Positions 35,622 to 46,604 of a stretch of 64,000 nt of DNA are shown here, piece after piece (position 1 is the stretch's first letter; each line of letters starts with the position of its first letter). Where the stretch lies: contig JAULSR010000001.1 of assembly GCA_030512295.1 (NCBI GenBank), forward strand, positions 2,813,001 through 2,877,000, written 5' to 3'. A program made the translations under genes and the position numbers. Source of the stretch: Bombardia bombarda (Eukaryota > Ascomycota > Sordariomycetes > Sordariales > Lasiosphaeriaceae). The notes under the pieces are model-generated. The model did not search any database. It saw only the letters and a list, made by a program, of their open reading frames with translations, and was not told where the DNA came from.

Positions 35622-36797
35622 TTACTTCGCAGCAATCTCGACCCCGCCTGCATTTTGACACGTTAGCAAAGCTCAAATCAGTTTGTTTGGGAAGGAGCGA
35701 CTGACCCACAGCCCCAAAATATTTTTTGAGGTCGCCGTAAATGGCGAATTGGAAGGCAGTAAGGGTGCCGACCATGAACAGACGGGTGCCGATACCAGTG
35801 TACGAGCCGCGGAGGCCGAGCTCCTTGGCGATCTTGATCAGGCGGGTAGTAGTGCCCTCACCGGGGGCGCCCTTGGTCTTGTTGATCTTGCTGAGCATGG
35901 TGTCGGCGGGCTGCGAGACGATAGCGGCAGCGAAACCAGCCATCAGACCAGAGCCGAGGTTGGCAACGGTCTGCATGCTATTGGACATGTCCTTCTTGGG
36001 GAAGTAGCTGAAGACGGTCTCGGAGACCTTCTCGAAGACGACGAACTTGGACATGGTGTAGGGGATCCTAGACGGGTGTGAGTTCGGGCGCTGTATGTAT
36101 GAAGAGCGCGGGGGATGTAGACTTACTGCTTGAGAAGAATGGGTCCGAATCCAGCGTAGAAGGCACCGACACCCTCGGACTTGAGCATCTTGGTGAAGCC
36201 ACCGATCAGGCCGTTGGCGTAGGTGGGCTCGGAGACGAGGCGGATACGGGTGGCCTCAAGGGGGCAGAGGGCGATATCGGCGAAGAACTCGGCCATGGCG
36301 GACGAGGCAAGGTAGACTCCAGTGCGGTAGTTGGAGGCGTTCTCGTAGCCGACCAAGTTAATGGCCTGCTGCTTGAACAGCTCGTATCCTCCGAACTTGA
36401 AGGCGCCCTGGAGGAAGTAGCCGGCGAAGGTAGGGCCGGCACCGGTGAGCAGAGCACCGGCACCCTCAGACTTGATGACCTGACGGAAGCTGCCAATCAT
36501 GCCGGAGTTGTACTTGCCGGGGTCGAGCTGGATGCGGGTCTTGACGCTGTAGTGTTTTGCACGCGTGGTTAGCAATTGGGCCCATTGCGATCGGCAAAGG
36601 TTCTGCGCGCGACAAAGGGGCACGTACACATCGACGGGTGTGAGGGCGCCATGGGTGATGGAGCAGCAGAGAGCGCCGGCAAGGGCGAATCTGGAGTAGA
36701 GAGCAACACCGCTGAGCTTCTCGGGCGTGTTGGCAGCGACCTTCTGGACGACGGCGTCGACCTTGGTCGAGCCGGTGGATGCGGGCGCGGAAGCCAT
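35622..36797 (-). CDS. MIR1: Mitochondrial phosphate carrier (Mir1/PiC)
   Basis: Encodes 325 residues in four exons: 36797-36628, 36546-36127, 36067-35706, 35647-35622. The introns are 81, 59 and 58 nt. The carrier imports inorganic phosphate with protons, or in exchange for hydroxide, across the inner mitochondrial membrane for ATP synthesis (family knowledge). All three mitochondrial-carrier signatures are present: PVDVVKTR, PLEATRIRL and PADTMLSKI. Each sits at the end of the first helix of a repeat, so the six-helix, three-repeat architecture is complete. Phosphate-carrier features include ITHGALTPVDVVKTRIQLDP-type sequence across the first splice and GAGPTFAGYFLQGAFKFG. The last exon has only 26 nt and gives the end GGVEIAAK. 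Its donor GTCAGT is weak, but phase and family C-terminus agree. Confidence 0.96.
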
Positions 36798-38117
36798 TTT
36801 GTGATAAAGATGGACGGAATCTAAGGACCGTAGATTGATTTAAGAGAAGTGAGTGGGGATTTTCCTCTTTGACGCGTGGAGGTCAAGAGAGGGCGGAAGT
36901 GTTCGATTGGGACGTGATGGAGGTTTTAGGGACGTGGACGGTGATGAGCCTTTTTGGAAGAGTGAGGTTGGGAATTGCGGCGGCAGCTAGGGGAAAAAGT
37001 ACAATAGTCGCCCAAAAAAAAATTGGTCCGGTAAATCCCGGGTAAGTTATGGAGCCTATCCGTAGCCAGCCCACACCCCCATGCCGTCCAATGTGCCAAG
37101 CAAGGCGCAACAGCGCGGAAGAAAAACCCTCACAGCGGCATAGATGCATCCATGAGAACAACTTTTTCTCCCAGCATCCACATCCACATGTGCCAAACGG
37201 CAACGAGCAACAGGCCAATCATGTAGCCGACATTTCAGCATGGTTTGAAGGTATCGAGAGTCAATCGATCAAGCTCGTGAATGCCATAACGCATCTAAAT
37301 GCGCACATGCACATCCCGTCCTTCCTCACACGAAACATGGACATGCGTTGCAACTGGTGCATCGGATGATGCATCTCACAAACTCGGTTCTCGAAAACCC
37401 GAAAGCCCGCGCGATCGCCGATTTTATAAGGCGCCAGCGCCCTCAAGGGCGGCTATGAGATCAGACAAGACAGACACCAGTAAAATCCGGGACGTCAAAC
37501 ATCGGACCTTCAATCCCTATTGTTGCTATTCTGGGCACTCCGGGCGTCCGGCGGCGTTGGCTCAGCGACAGCGACACTCCCGCCAGTCGTCGCGGACCTG
37601 TCAGGATGGCCGGTTGATGCATGTGCCATGCTGACTCGTGCTGGTGGTTGGGTGCGACGACACAGCATTGGACGCCCACACGAGATCTGTGCCAAGGACG
37701 AGAGATCTCGACGCGGTGATCGCCGCCTGTACCGCTCCCAAGGGACCCAAGGGACCCAAGGGACGTGTTTGTGCGAATTGCAGAAATTTAACTGCACGCG
37801 TCAAGGGTTTGGGTTGTGTAACGGCACTGAAATGCCTTTTTAGTGCATCCCCATGTGCGATGCGAGCTTTTGGCAACTGCCGACGGCCAACCCACCACCT
37901 CGGGACCTGCGTACAACTCCCCCACGACTGCGATACAGCTACAGCATGCGACTGGCGGATTGTCGCGATTTATTTCTCTCAAGTTCGTTCACCAAGTGGG
38001 AATGACATCACAGCACCATTCACAATCCCTTTTACATCTGCATTCTTCACAACCACAAACAACAATGATACATTGATCCGTTGATTTTCTTTTTTATTTA
38101 CCTCAAAGACATAGATC
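36798..38117. other. Intergenic
   Basis: 1.3 kb between the phosphate-carrier start codon and the TYW4 stop codon. It holds the carrier promoter (minus strand), a 9-bp tandem repeat at 37737-37763 and no supported gene. Confidence 0.6.
37737..37763. repeat. 9-bp tandem repeat (CCCAAGGGA)3
   Basis: Three near-perfect copies of CCCAAGGGA lie in the spacer. Confidence 0.85.
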
Positions 38118-41100
38118 TCAACTCCTCGCCTTTCTCCGCAGCTCATCCGCCAACCTCAACAGATAAAACTCCCTCGCCTCAGCAGGCAGCTTTTGGAAGC
38201 TGTTCGCGATCCGCCCAATATCCTGGCGGCCCTTCTCATACGCTGCCAAGTCCCTGTTCCCATATACATCCCGACCAGCCGCGTAGCCCACACCATCGAC
38301 GAGATCCCTAAAGAACACATTGACCGCAATGCTACTATCTGATGTGGGTGTAGCCGTGTGCAACCACAGCGGCGGGAGGAACAATACCCCACCAGGCGAT
38401 AAGACAGCCTCATGCGGGTGTGTCCGTGCCAGCTGCTGACCAACGGCCGAATTCGAATCAAGTGAAGCAAATACGTCGATGCTGGAGCTTGACGCGCCTG
38501 CGGCAAAGCCCAAGTGCTCGACATCTCCAGGTGGGAAGAGCATGAGACGTTTCGACCCGCTGATTTGGCAGTATACGTTTGCCATGACCTGTTGCCTTGT
38601 TAGTATGTAGAAAAACTTGACTGCTTGTATGATAGATTTACGTACATCATAGTGCAGCCACATGTTGACGGGCCCCGACACTCGCAGCACTGAGCTAAAA
38701 AGGTTCTCCTCGACCTGCGATAGCTGCGGCGGAAGCACAAAGTCTGGAGCCAGGAGTGGGAAGTCGTCAGTCAACATGGCGGGTTGTTCTGAGGGCTTTT
38801 CGCTTGATAGTGCCCTCAGGTATAGCTTGTCCCCCTTTTCAACCCGCTCCGTGAAATCACCGAACTCGGTTGTCACGTAACGGAAGTTCTTGGCGTTGAA
38901 GTCCATCGCCTGTGTCGCCGATTCGTGTATCACCACCTACAGACCCATCATGGATGTCAGCAATAGCCCTTCCGAGCATCTAGTGGTGTTTTCTCATTCA
39001 CTACCGGTCTCTTACCTTGCGATCTTTCCCGACCTTCTCGACGAGGTACTTGAGATTCCAGTCTGCGACGCAGCTCCCCAAGTCCAAACCCTCCAAGATC
39101 GCGGGCTTGCCCTCATGCAATAGTCTGGCAAAGTCCTCTTGCGACTCCAATTTGGTTCGAAGTATTGGCTTGATTTCAACTTTTTGGCTTCCAGCCTCAA
39201 GACCGACTGGTTGTGAAACCTCGCGCCCTCCAGAAACGATTTCAAGAGTCTTTACGTGCGACCAATGCGAGTCAGACGAGATCAAGCCATTGACTGCTGT
39301 CATCCCGGTGCTTGGAACATGAAGAGTATAAACCGCCTTATTCCAGAATGTGCCCATGGAAAAGCACGTAGCTCCGCCACCAATAATCACCACACGACCA
39401 TCTGGCATCGAGACGGCAGACGTGCCGACCAGCAAAGGATAGCGCCCTCCACCCAGTAAGTCTTGATCAACAAGCCGTCGTGTAATCCTGCATACCCATC
39501 CTCCCACAGAGCACACAAGAAACTCGTCTTGCTGGTCTAGAAGATGGTCCCCAGTCACGCCGCCAAATATCACGAACTCGCCAGACTTGAGAGGCACGCA
39601 GGTAGCGCCGAACCGTGAAAGGAGTTCACGAGTTTTGCCACCTACTATCTCATCATATGTCCAGAAACTAGCAAATTTGATGACAGGTTTCTTGAACACA
39701 AGATGTCAGCCCACAAAAGTGAATACCCATTTGAGGAAACAAAACAAAACGTACCTTGGGATTCGACAAATCCAAATTCCAGCACAATTTTGGGTCGGGA
39801 ATAACGCCCTCGTTATTCAGACCCCCGAAAAATATTCCACTGAAGGTGTGACCCGAAAAGTTGACATCGCCCTCCTCGCAGGCGAGTATGGCGCCATACA
39901 CAGGCGTCGGTCGGCTGCCAACGATCTCGCAACTCACCCAGCCCACCTGGGGCTGGTATACGAGATAGCCGTCGAAAATGTCGACTTGCCCTCTGCCGCC
40001 GATAAGCAGTACCATGTCTGAGTTGCCAAGTCGTGTGACAGAATGTCTGTAAAGAGGCGTGGGGAGATCATGCGTCCGCTCCCAGCCATTCGTGCTCTTG
40101 TCGAACAGCCAGCAGTCCTTGAAGGGGGCAGACGGGGAAGCACGCCCACCGGACAGCAGACAGCGACCACCGTTTCCTAAATCTGTCAAGGCGTGGCACA
40201 TTCTGGTTGTTGGCCCACCTTCGAGGAGGGTGAATGCTGATCCTTCTGCCTCCGACGATAATCCCGTAGAATCCTTGCCTTGGCTATAAACATCACAGGA
40301 CTGTAACCGGGCTTTCGTTCCCAGGCCCATCACGTTCACAACTGCCGTTATGCTTGTCTCATTTCCTCGATCGAGAGCTGCAATCGCGGCTGCGCGGTCA
40401 AGTGTCTTCATCGCCGCCGCAAATCTCCTTTGGCCTCTCTGGCCCGGAAGCTCATCGAACTGCAGCGTTACCGCCTGAGTAGGGATTTCTTGAGCCTGCA
40501 CAGTGCTTTTTGTCCTCGTAGACAGAGCATTAGTAGACTTTACCTCCTCTTCTGTGCTGCCGTCCTCTACTTCTGTGCTGCCGTCCTCTACTTCTGTGCT
40601 GCCGTCTTCCTCTTCTGTGCTGCCGTCTTCACTCGCCGTCCGCGCATGCACGATGCAGTAGTGACTAGCAAATAGAGCAAATTCTTCCCACTCATCAAAT
40701 GGCTCGACTTCCTCCAGCTTGCGCCGGTCTGCAGCAGACAAAAAGGTGTCGTCAGTCCAGGCCTGCCACAGCGTCCAGACGTCGACCGTCTTCCATCCGC
40801 GCGAGGTAAAGCGCTGCAGCTGGCTCTCCACCGTCGAGTATTTTTCGACCGACTTGAGCTGTGTGTTGAGCTTGTGGAAGTGGTTGAGCATGGTATCGGC
40901 GAAGGGGTGCTTGGGCCCAGCCGGGAGAATCTGTTCCAGTAGTACGAACTCGGCTACGGGGCTGGTTAGCATCATCAACTTAAACATCTCCTTCTCAGGG
41001 GAACGTAAACAAAAGGCCACAAGCAAAAAACTCACAATCCCCCAGTCCCGCCGCCCACTCAACAACACCATCAGCACCCTCGGTCTCCATATACGTGATC

Positions 41101-41824
41101 GACACCTCAGCCACAAACAAAAACACACACTCGCTCAGATCTCCCAGCACGCTGACCAGCGCCGCGCGCAGCGTCCCCAGCTGCCGCAGGTCACACCCAA
41201 CCTGCACATACTGGTCGCTCCTGAACACTACATTGGGCGGCAACTCCTCCGTCGCTGCTGTCGCCACACCCGTAAACGCGCCCAGCAGCTCCGGCGTGCC
41301 CACCACCGTCTGCCGCTTGCGCTCAATCAGATCGGGAAAGTCGACATCGACAAACACGGCGTCCTTGCAGCCGTCGGGGTAGCGCGTGAGACACTGCCAG
41401 GGGAGCACGTCGCTGCCGCAGCCGAGGTTGACCACCACCTTCTTCACCTTCTTCTTCTCCTCCTGTTTTCTAGCTTCGTTATGGTCCTTAAGGAGAAAGT
41501 TGCGCACCAGCACGTCGATGGCGTGCAGCCGGAGGTGGTAGCCCCTGTTGATCAGGGGGGCCCGGCGTTGGAACTTTTTGACAAAGAAGCGGAAGAAGTG
41601 CGGCTCGTTGGGGTAGTACAGTTTCTCGACGCTGCGCTTGGAGACGATGCTGCTGTTGTTTGTCTAGATAATTAAATTAGAGAAATGGGACAGATACATG
41701 AGTGTAAATGCGGCTCACTCACAGACATGACTTGGTCGTCTTGAGCTTTTGCCTGCGGGGACTTGCCCTTGACAGGCGGCGGCCCGACGAGGCCGTCGAC
41801 GGGCTGTTTGTTTTTGTTGCCCAT
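38118..41824 (-). CDS. PPM2: tRNA wybutosine-synthesising protein 4 (TYW4/PPM2)
   Basis: Encodes about 1,121 residues in six exons: 41824-41723, 41663-41036, 40953-39755, 39690-39016, 38936-38646, 38588-38118. All introns are GT-AG and the phases agree. The enzyme carries out the last steps of wybutosine formation at position 37 of tRNA-Phe, methylation and methoxycarbonylation of the side chain, using S-adenosylmethionine (family knowledge). An N-terminal leucine-carboxyl-methyltransferase-like domain spans about residues 35-330 (TNNSSIVSKRSVE, VVNLGCGSDVLPWQ, SEFVLLEQILPAGPKHPF). A kelch-type propeller follows at about 430-760 (LLSGGRASPSAPFKDCW, LIGGRGQVD). A C-terminal JmjC-type domain lies at about 860-1110, with the WLHYD motif and GGVLFLPPLWLHTA. 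Between the methyltransferase and kelch parts there is an acidic linker made of four 7-residue repeats (40550-40633). Length and domain order are normal for the family. Confidence 0.95.
40550..40633 (-). repeat. 21-bp in-frame minisatellite x4 in TYW4
   Basis: Four 21-bp units at 40550-40570, 40571-40591, 40592-40612 and 40613-40633 encode SEDGSTE, EEDGSTE, VEDGSTE and VEDGSTE. The length is a multiple of three, so copy-number change would keep the frame. Confidence 0.92.
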
Positions 41825-42292
41825 TTTATTTTGCTTAAATAGGTGTATGAAATAAAAGAGGATTCTCTCTTTGAGTTTTGAAGTTGATGAGCAATTTTGA
41901 GAAAAGGGCACGGATTGCGGCCTTGGTGCATGAGGTTGCTAAAAGACTTTTGGGTCCTGAATTCAGTGCCTTTCAGGATTGGGTCTGGACAGTGTTACAA
42001 CCCGACTAATGGCACTGTGCTGGAAACACAACCCCTGAAACCCCCCTTTTACTCAACAGGCCAAGGAAACCGCAGCAACATACACCTGCTTTATTCGAGG
42101 CATAATAATTCCGTAAGTAAACCACAAGTAATATGTATGTGTATGTTTTAACTATATAGGCACATCCAATGCAGTAGATTACATAGAAATGTAAATCGAA
42201 CTCCTGACCGAACCCAAAAGAAATGTTGATACACGCCTTTAAAGCGTCTTCTAGTCTACGTCTCCATCTACCGAAATCCGAATGAAGACACC
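41825..42292. other. Intergenic, TYW4 promoter and MCH1 3' flank
   Basis: 470 bp between two minus-strand genes. No gene or repeat is seen. Confidence 0.6.
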
Positions 42293-44182
42293 CTAGACCA
42301 CAATCCCCCTTTGAGCCCAGCCATTCCTCCCCTTCCACGCCCACAAGACTAAACCGCAAGCAACCCAAACGCTTGCCGACATGGCCCAGAACGCAGACGA
42401 GTAGCACTCCACGCCATAGCAAAACGGGCTATCATCCTCGCTGCCGCCCGGCGACGCCAGCTTCTTGTTGGCACCTGCCTGGTACACAGCTGAGTAGATC
42501 AGCCCCCACACAGTTGCGCCCAGGGCCGGGAACATAGCCACAATACCCCAGTTAGTCGCAAAGTTCTCCACGCCCCAGATCACGGTGATGATGATGGGCG
42601 TCAAGCTGAAGACGGCGCCATAGCCAGCACCGACCAGCCCAGAAACAATCCAGAACCGCTCGTCGTGGAACTGCATCAGCCCCGAGGCGAGTGTCGCCAG
42701 ACCCAGCGACAGCACGCCAGCAAAGAACAAAAGAAACGTCACCCGCGACACCGAGAACCTCATCCTCTGCAGCATGGGCGTCGACGACGTGATCTGCACA
42801 TGTTGCGCCTGGGGGCTCGGAGCCAACAAGTCCGTCAAGGACCCTGTGATCAACCTCACAATGGTGCTCGTAATACCCACAATCGACACATGTGTAGCCG
42901 CCGACGTGGGCGGGCCAAAATAGTGCAGCGTCGGCGGCCGCAGCGTCTTAATAACCGTCCCCAGATTATTGATAAACGCCTCGCCCGGCCCAATCATGCA
43001 GAAGAAGCCCAGCGCAAAGCACCACATCGTCGGATCCGTCAGAAACCTTCTCGTCTCCGCATTCAGCACCCACTGCTTCTTGATCCTCGCCTCCTCCTCC
43101 TCCTCATCCGCATCCTTAGACGGCGCCAATATCCCCGCGTCCTCCTCGTCAATCGGCTCCGCCGGCTCGACAATCGCGCCATACACCCCGCCGCTCACCG
43201 ACCGCACAGGACTAAACAGCGCGCTGCCGTCCAGAAACCCGCTCCGCTCCAGCTCCTCGACCGCATCATCAATCAAGTCCTGCTCGTCCACGATGCGCAG
43301 CCCAAACGTGCCCAGCAGGCCAACCACAAACAGCAGCACGGCCAGGAAGATAAAGAAGCGAAACACGTCCACGTCGTCGCCCTTGCTACCATCCGCCCGC
43401 CGCTCGCAAAACACCCGGCTGCCCAGCTGGCTCTGCCACATGCCGCTCAGCCCAAACGCCGCGATGGGCACCGCCAGCGCCAAACCGCGGTGCTTGCCCC
43501 GGCCAAAGTTCTTGGCGCACGTCGCCACGGCGCTCAGGTACATAGAACACGTCCCGATCCCAATAAACACAAACGCCGTGATCATGCCCGCGTACGCCCA
43601 GGCACCGCCCGGTATCCCCTCCGTATCTCCACCGCCTCCATGATGACGGCCCATGCCCCCTGCCCCGCCAGCAGCAGTCACGGTAGCCTGCCGATAGAGC
43701 CCGGCCGCGAGCGCATACCCGCCGCCGAAGAAGACGGCCGACAGCAGCGAGAGCGGCGCGGGCCCGACGCGGTCGCACACGTAGCCGAGCAGCGACACGG
43801 GAATGTACATGGCGACGGAGGCGGCGCTGGCGACGCCGTTGACCTGGAACTGGCTGTAGTGCAGGCGCTCCTGGAAGATGTGGCCGTACATGCTGAAGAC
43901 GGTGACGGAGCCGGCGCAGAGCGAGGAGAGCAGGGCCGAGAGGAAGGAGAGGTTGCGGGCGGTGCGCTGGGCGGCGGCGCGGCGGCGCGAGGAGGTGCGG
44001 TGGGAGGATGTTGAGCGGAGGGAGGAGGAGGAGGAGGAGGAGCGGGTGCTGGCGGGGCCGAGGGTCGAGGTTGTGTCGTCATCGGCGGCGGCGGCGGCGG
44101 CGGTGGGTTGGTGGAGGAGGAGAGGTGTCGAGGCTGTGGGGCCGTGGCTGCCGCCGGGTGGCGGGTGGTGGATGGGGGACAT
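42293..44182 (-). CDS. MCH1: MFS transporter of the MCH1 type
   Basis: A single exon of 629 codons. The first 75 or so residues are a cytosolic low-complexity leader rich in Pro, Ala, Ser and Arg. About 12 hydrophobic segments follow, split by a long acidic central loop (about residues 340-375, EEEEEARIKKQW). Visible landmarks are NLSFLSALLSSLCAGSVTVF in the first helix, GYVCDRVGPAPLSLLSAVFF in the loop 2-3 region, and ITVIWGVENFATNWGIVAMF with PALGATVWGLIYSAVY near the C-terminus. This matches the fungal MCH1 / nodulin-like branch of the major facilitator superfamily, related by sequence to monocarboxylate transporters. Yeast Mch1 is vacuolar and its substrate is not firmly known, so none is assigned here. 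Single-exon structure and length agree with Sordariomycete relatives as I recall them. Confidence 0.9.
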   Translation of the reverse strand: MSPIHHPPPGGSHGPTASTPLLLHQPTAAAAAADDDTTSTLGPASTRSSSSSSSLRSTSSHRTSSRRRAAAQRTARNLSFLSALLSSLCAGSVTVFSMYGHIFQERLHYSQFQVNGVASAASVAMYIPVSLLGYVCDRVGPAPLSLLSAVFFGGGYALAAGLYRQATVTAAGGAGGMGRHHGGGGDTEGIPGGAWAYAGMITAFVFIGIGTCSMYLSAVATCAKNFGRGKHRGLALAVPIAAFGLSGMWQSQLGSRVFCERRADGSKGDDVDVFRFFIFLAVLLFVVGLLGTFGLRIVDEQDLIDDAVEELERSGFLDGSALFSPVRSVSGGVYGAIVEPAEPIDEEDAGILAPSKDADEEEEEARIKKQWVLNAETRRFLTDPTMWCFALGFFCMIGPGEAFINNLGTVIKTLRPPTLHYFGPPTSAATHVSIVGITSTIVRLITGSLTDLLAPSPQAQHVQITSSTPMLQRMRFSVSRVTFLLFFAGVLSLGLATLASGLMQFHDERFWIVSGLVGAGYGAVFSLTPIIITVIWGVENFATNWGIVAMFPALGATVWGLIYSAVYQAGANKKLASPGGSEDDSPFCYGVECYSSAFWAMSASVWVACGLVLWAWKGRNGWAQRGIVV

Positions 44183-44692
44183 TATGTGTGGAAGACAGAC
44201 AATTCACACTTGACGATGTGAAAGGGAGAGAGAAAGGGAATAGAGGTTCGTAATGGAGGTAAGGAAAGAGTATGCGGCTGCAGCTGGGTGTGCGGATAGG
44301 TGGGGATGACGGGATGCGGTCGGTCGTAGGTAGGTAAGCTTCGTGGATGAGGGCGGCCTCGTGGGGCACATACAATCAGAGAAACTGCTCCGATTGCATC
44401 TTCATAAGGAGCTGCTTTCAGGTAGCTAATGAGGGGATTCCAGTAGGCTGGTTTCTTTGCAAGCATACAAGGCATGTGTTGCCGTCGAGGCTTCCGATTT
44501 CTGATTGACCGGTCTAGGTACCTATACTACGTAGGCAGCGCCAGCGTTCGGTTGTCTTGACAGTGCGGGGCGCTTGGCGCAGGCAGGCACGTGCGTGCTA
44601 GGTAGGCATCCAGGAAACAAACACCATCCATCCGGGACCTCTCGACTTGTGAAGCCTGTTTTCAGAGATTGAACCCCAGGCAAACGCCTGAA
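44183..44692. other. Shared divergent promoter region
   Basis: 510 bp between the MCH1 start codon (minus) and the phosphoesterase start (plus). It contains GTAGGTAGGTAAG and TAGGTACCTATAC strings near 44325 and 44515. Confidence 0.5.
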
Positions 44693-45474
44693 ATGGCGAT
44701 CCAGATTCTCTCCGACCTGCACCTAGAGGTTGGCAAAGCATACGACATATTCGAGATTGAGCCGAAGGCACCGCACCTGGCCCTGCTCGGCGACATTGGC
44801 AACGTCGCCGCACACAAAGATGACTTTTGCGGCTTTCTGACTCGACAGCTGCGCCAGTTCCGGACTGTCATCTTCGTCCCCGGGAACCATGAAGCATACC
44901 ATTCCAGCTGGCCCAAAACCCTCGATATCCTGCATGCTTTCCAACGGGAGTCGAGCGCGCCCTCGAAGGATCCATCGCTCGGCGAGTTTGTCCTGCTCGA
45001 CCGCGGCGTCTGGCGCCTCCCAGACTCCTTTCTCACGTCCCGCCCGAGAGCCACATGGCAGTCAGCATGGGCCTCAACGACTTTTACCACATCGACAAGT
45101 GGGACGTGGACGCGCACAACGAGATGCACAAGCGCGATCTTTCCTGGCTGAACATGCAGGTCGCCGGCCTCGAGGGCTCCGACGCCAGGATAGCCATCTT
45201 CTCACACTGGAGCCCAAGTCTGGATGCTCGTGCTATCGAGCCAAAGCACGCTGGCAGCAGCATCTCGACCGCCTTTTCGACCGACCTGTCCAAGGAAAGG
45301 TGCTTCAAGAGTGGCAATGTCAGACTTTGGGCTTTTGGGCATACGCACCACAACTGCGATTTTGTCGCTGACCGGGATGATGGCGCCGGCCCGCTGAGAA
45401 TTATGGCAAACCAGAGGGGATATTACTTTGCTCAGAGCGAGGGTTTCGACGTTGGGAAGACGGTCGAGGTGTAA
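44693..45474 (+). pseudogene. Calcineurin-like metallophosphoesterase, frameshifted by a deletion
   Basis: From the ATG at 44693 one frame encodes the metal-binding motifs SDLHLE, LLGDIGN and GNHEAYH, then GEFVLLDRGVW. At about 45023-45034 the homologous sequence jumps to the next frame, which continues SHVPPESHMAVSMGLNDFYH, then SHWSP and FGHTHHNCDF to a TAA at 45472-45474. The five phosphoesterase motifs are otherwise intact and in order. Relatives carry roughly 8-10 more residues at the junction (a strand before the SR/SH-PPE block, from memory), so a deletion of about 20-30 bp that also shifts the frame fits better than a one-base sequencing error. No intron with usable splice sites fits in the gap. 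If translated as it stands, the protein would lose its last metal ligands. It converges on the NTase-like gene. Confidence 0.75.
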
Positions 45475-45567
45475 CGTGAAACGACAGGCTCTAGGATGGA
45501 GCTTGAATGTCACGCGTTGGTCTGCGGCTGCAGGTGTGGGATTGCGACTAAAGAATCAATGGGGTAT

Positions 45568-45615
45568 GGGGTCGACCTTAGGTGGGGTCGACCCTACGTG
45601 GGGCCGATGTGTCCC
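45568..45615. repeat. 16-bp tandem repeat x3
   Basis: GGGGTCGACCTTAGGT, GGGGTCGACCCTACGT and a degenerate third copy lie in the short space between two convergent genes. Confidence 0.8.
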
Positions 45616-45751
45616 ACGTGCAAGTGTCCCGCCAGGTCTACATAGTCTACATAGGCAACGAACGGGCAGCCGCCCATCATATAGATAATTCGACTTGATT
45701 TGGTCAAGTAATCAATTTTACATTCATGCTTTGTTAAATGCAAAGGTAATC

Positions 45752-46604
45752 TCAAATATGAAGTTCACTGCTGTTCAGTCCTACTCCCTTACCGTAGGGA
45801 CCGTCCCCGACCAACCTGAGGGCGTCCTTCAACTCCCAAGTCCACTGGCGTATCGGCTTCTTGCCCTCATGGAACTCTCGGTACGACGTCCTGAACGGCT
45901 CCGGAAGGAGATTGACGTCCGAGAAGCCGTCAGTGTCGACATACAGGTGCATGTAGGCAATCATGGATATGCCAATGGAGCCGACGCGCTTCCCCTGGTC
46001 CCGCGCAAAGAGTCGCATATAAGCCTCCAAGAGAACGTGAGACTTGTGAGCCACGACGGCATCCGCAGCCGACTTGAGAACGCCCGAGCCTCGACCGGGC
46101 CGCCAGGGAGGGAAGACGGCGCGGTCGGATGCGAGGGCGAAATACGGCGGAAGGTCCCGCTCGCAGCTCGGGGGCAGCAGTAAGTGGTCCAGCGGCGGGA
46201 GAAACCAGAGAGTTTCGGACTGGACGTAGAGGCCAGCCGTCAATTCGGCGTCGCCATCCACATGGGCGTGATATGCCGGGGGCTGCGAGTGCCGCTCCTG
46301 GGATGTCGCGACGCACGATTGCGGGGCCGTGCAAGGCACGAGGCCGATGCATCGAGCGAGGGCTTGCGCCCCGGCTTCTAAGCAGTCATCGGGAATGACA
46401 AAGTCGATCGACTTGGCACACTATTAGTTTCTCATATCTTTTGTTTATTTTCGCAGTGGGGTGGTTAAGGTAGGTACTTGCGCCGACGATGGATGGTACG
46501 CCGTGGAGACCGAGCAGACAGTGGCCCCACAGGACGCAGGGGACTTTGTTCGCGTTGAGTGCCCGGGCGAAAGACGCCACAAGCGATTGCGAAAGATTTG
46601 GCAT
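45752..46604 (-). CDS. Nucleotidyltransferase-fold-like protein with a GC-AG intron
   Basis: Encodes about 260 residues in two exons: 46604-46482 and 46411-45752. The join VPSIVG + SIDFVIPDD requires a GC donor (GGC|GCAAGT at 46481). The GT two bases further on (AGTACC) gives the wrong phase. The acceptor is CCAAG and a CTAAT branch site precedes it. N-terminal residues 20-52 (KVPCVLWGHCLLGLHGVP, then SIDFVIPDD) have the look of the minimal/AbiEii-type nucleotidyltransferase fold: a strand, a Gly-rich turn, a helix with LHG, then a strand carrying acidic residues. The usual GG is GH and the usual first Asp of D-x-D is Ser, so activity is doubtful. The middle contains TLWFLPPLDHLLLPP, and the C-terminal half is helical. 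I recall such proteins as scattered, uncharacterised members in Pezizomycotina; the function is unknown. Only 277 bp separate its stop from that of the broken phosphoesterase. Confidence 0.72.

Noticed and set aside
42665..44014. 449-codon frame antisense to MCH1
   Set aside because: Produced by GC-rich codons of the transporter on the other strand. It is His-, Arg- and Gln-rich without helices.
38118..44182. A biosynthetic gene cluster around TYW4 and the transporters
   Set aside because: No polyketide synthase, NRPS, terpene cyclase, P450 or pathway regulator is present; the genes are unrelated housekeeping functions.
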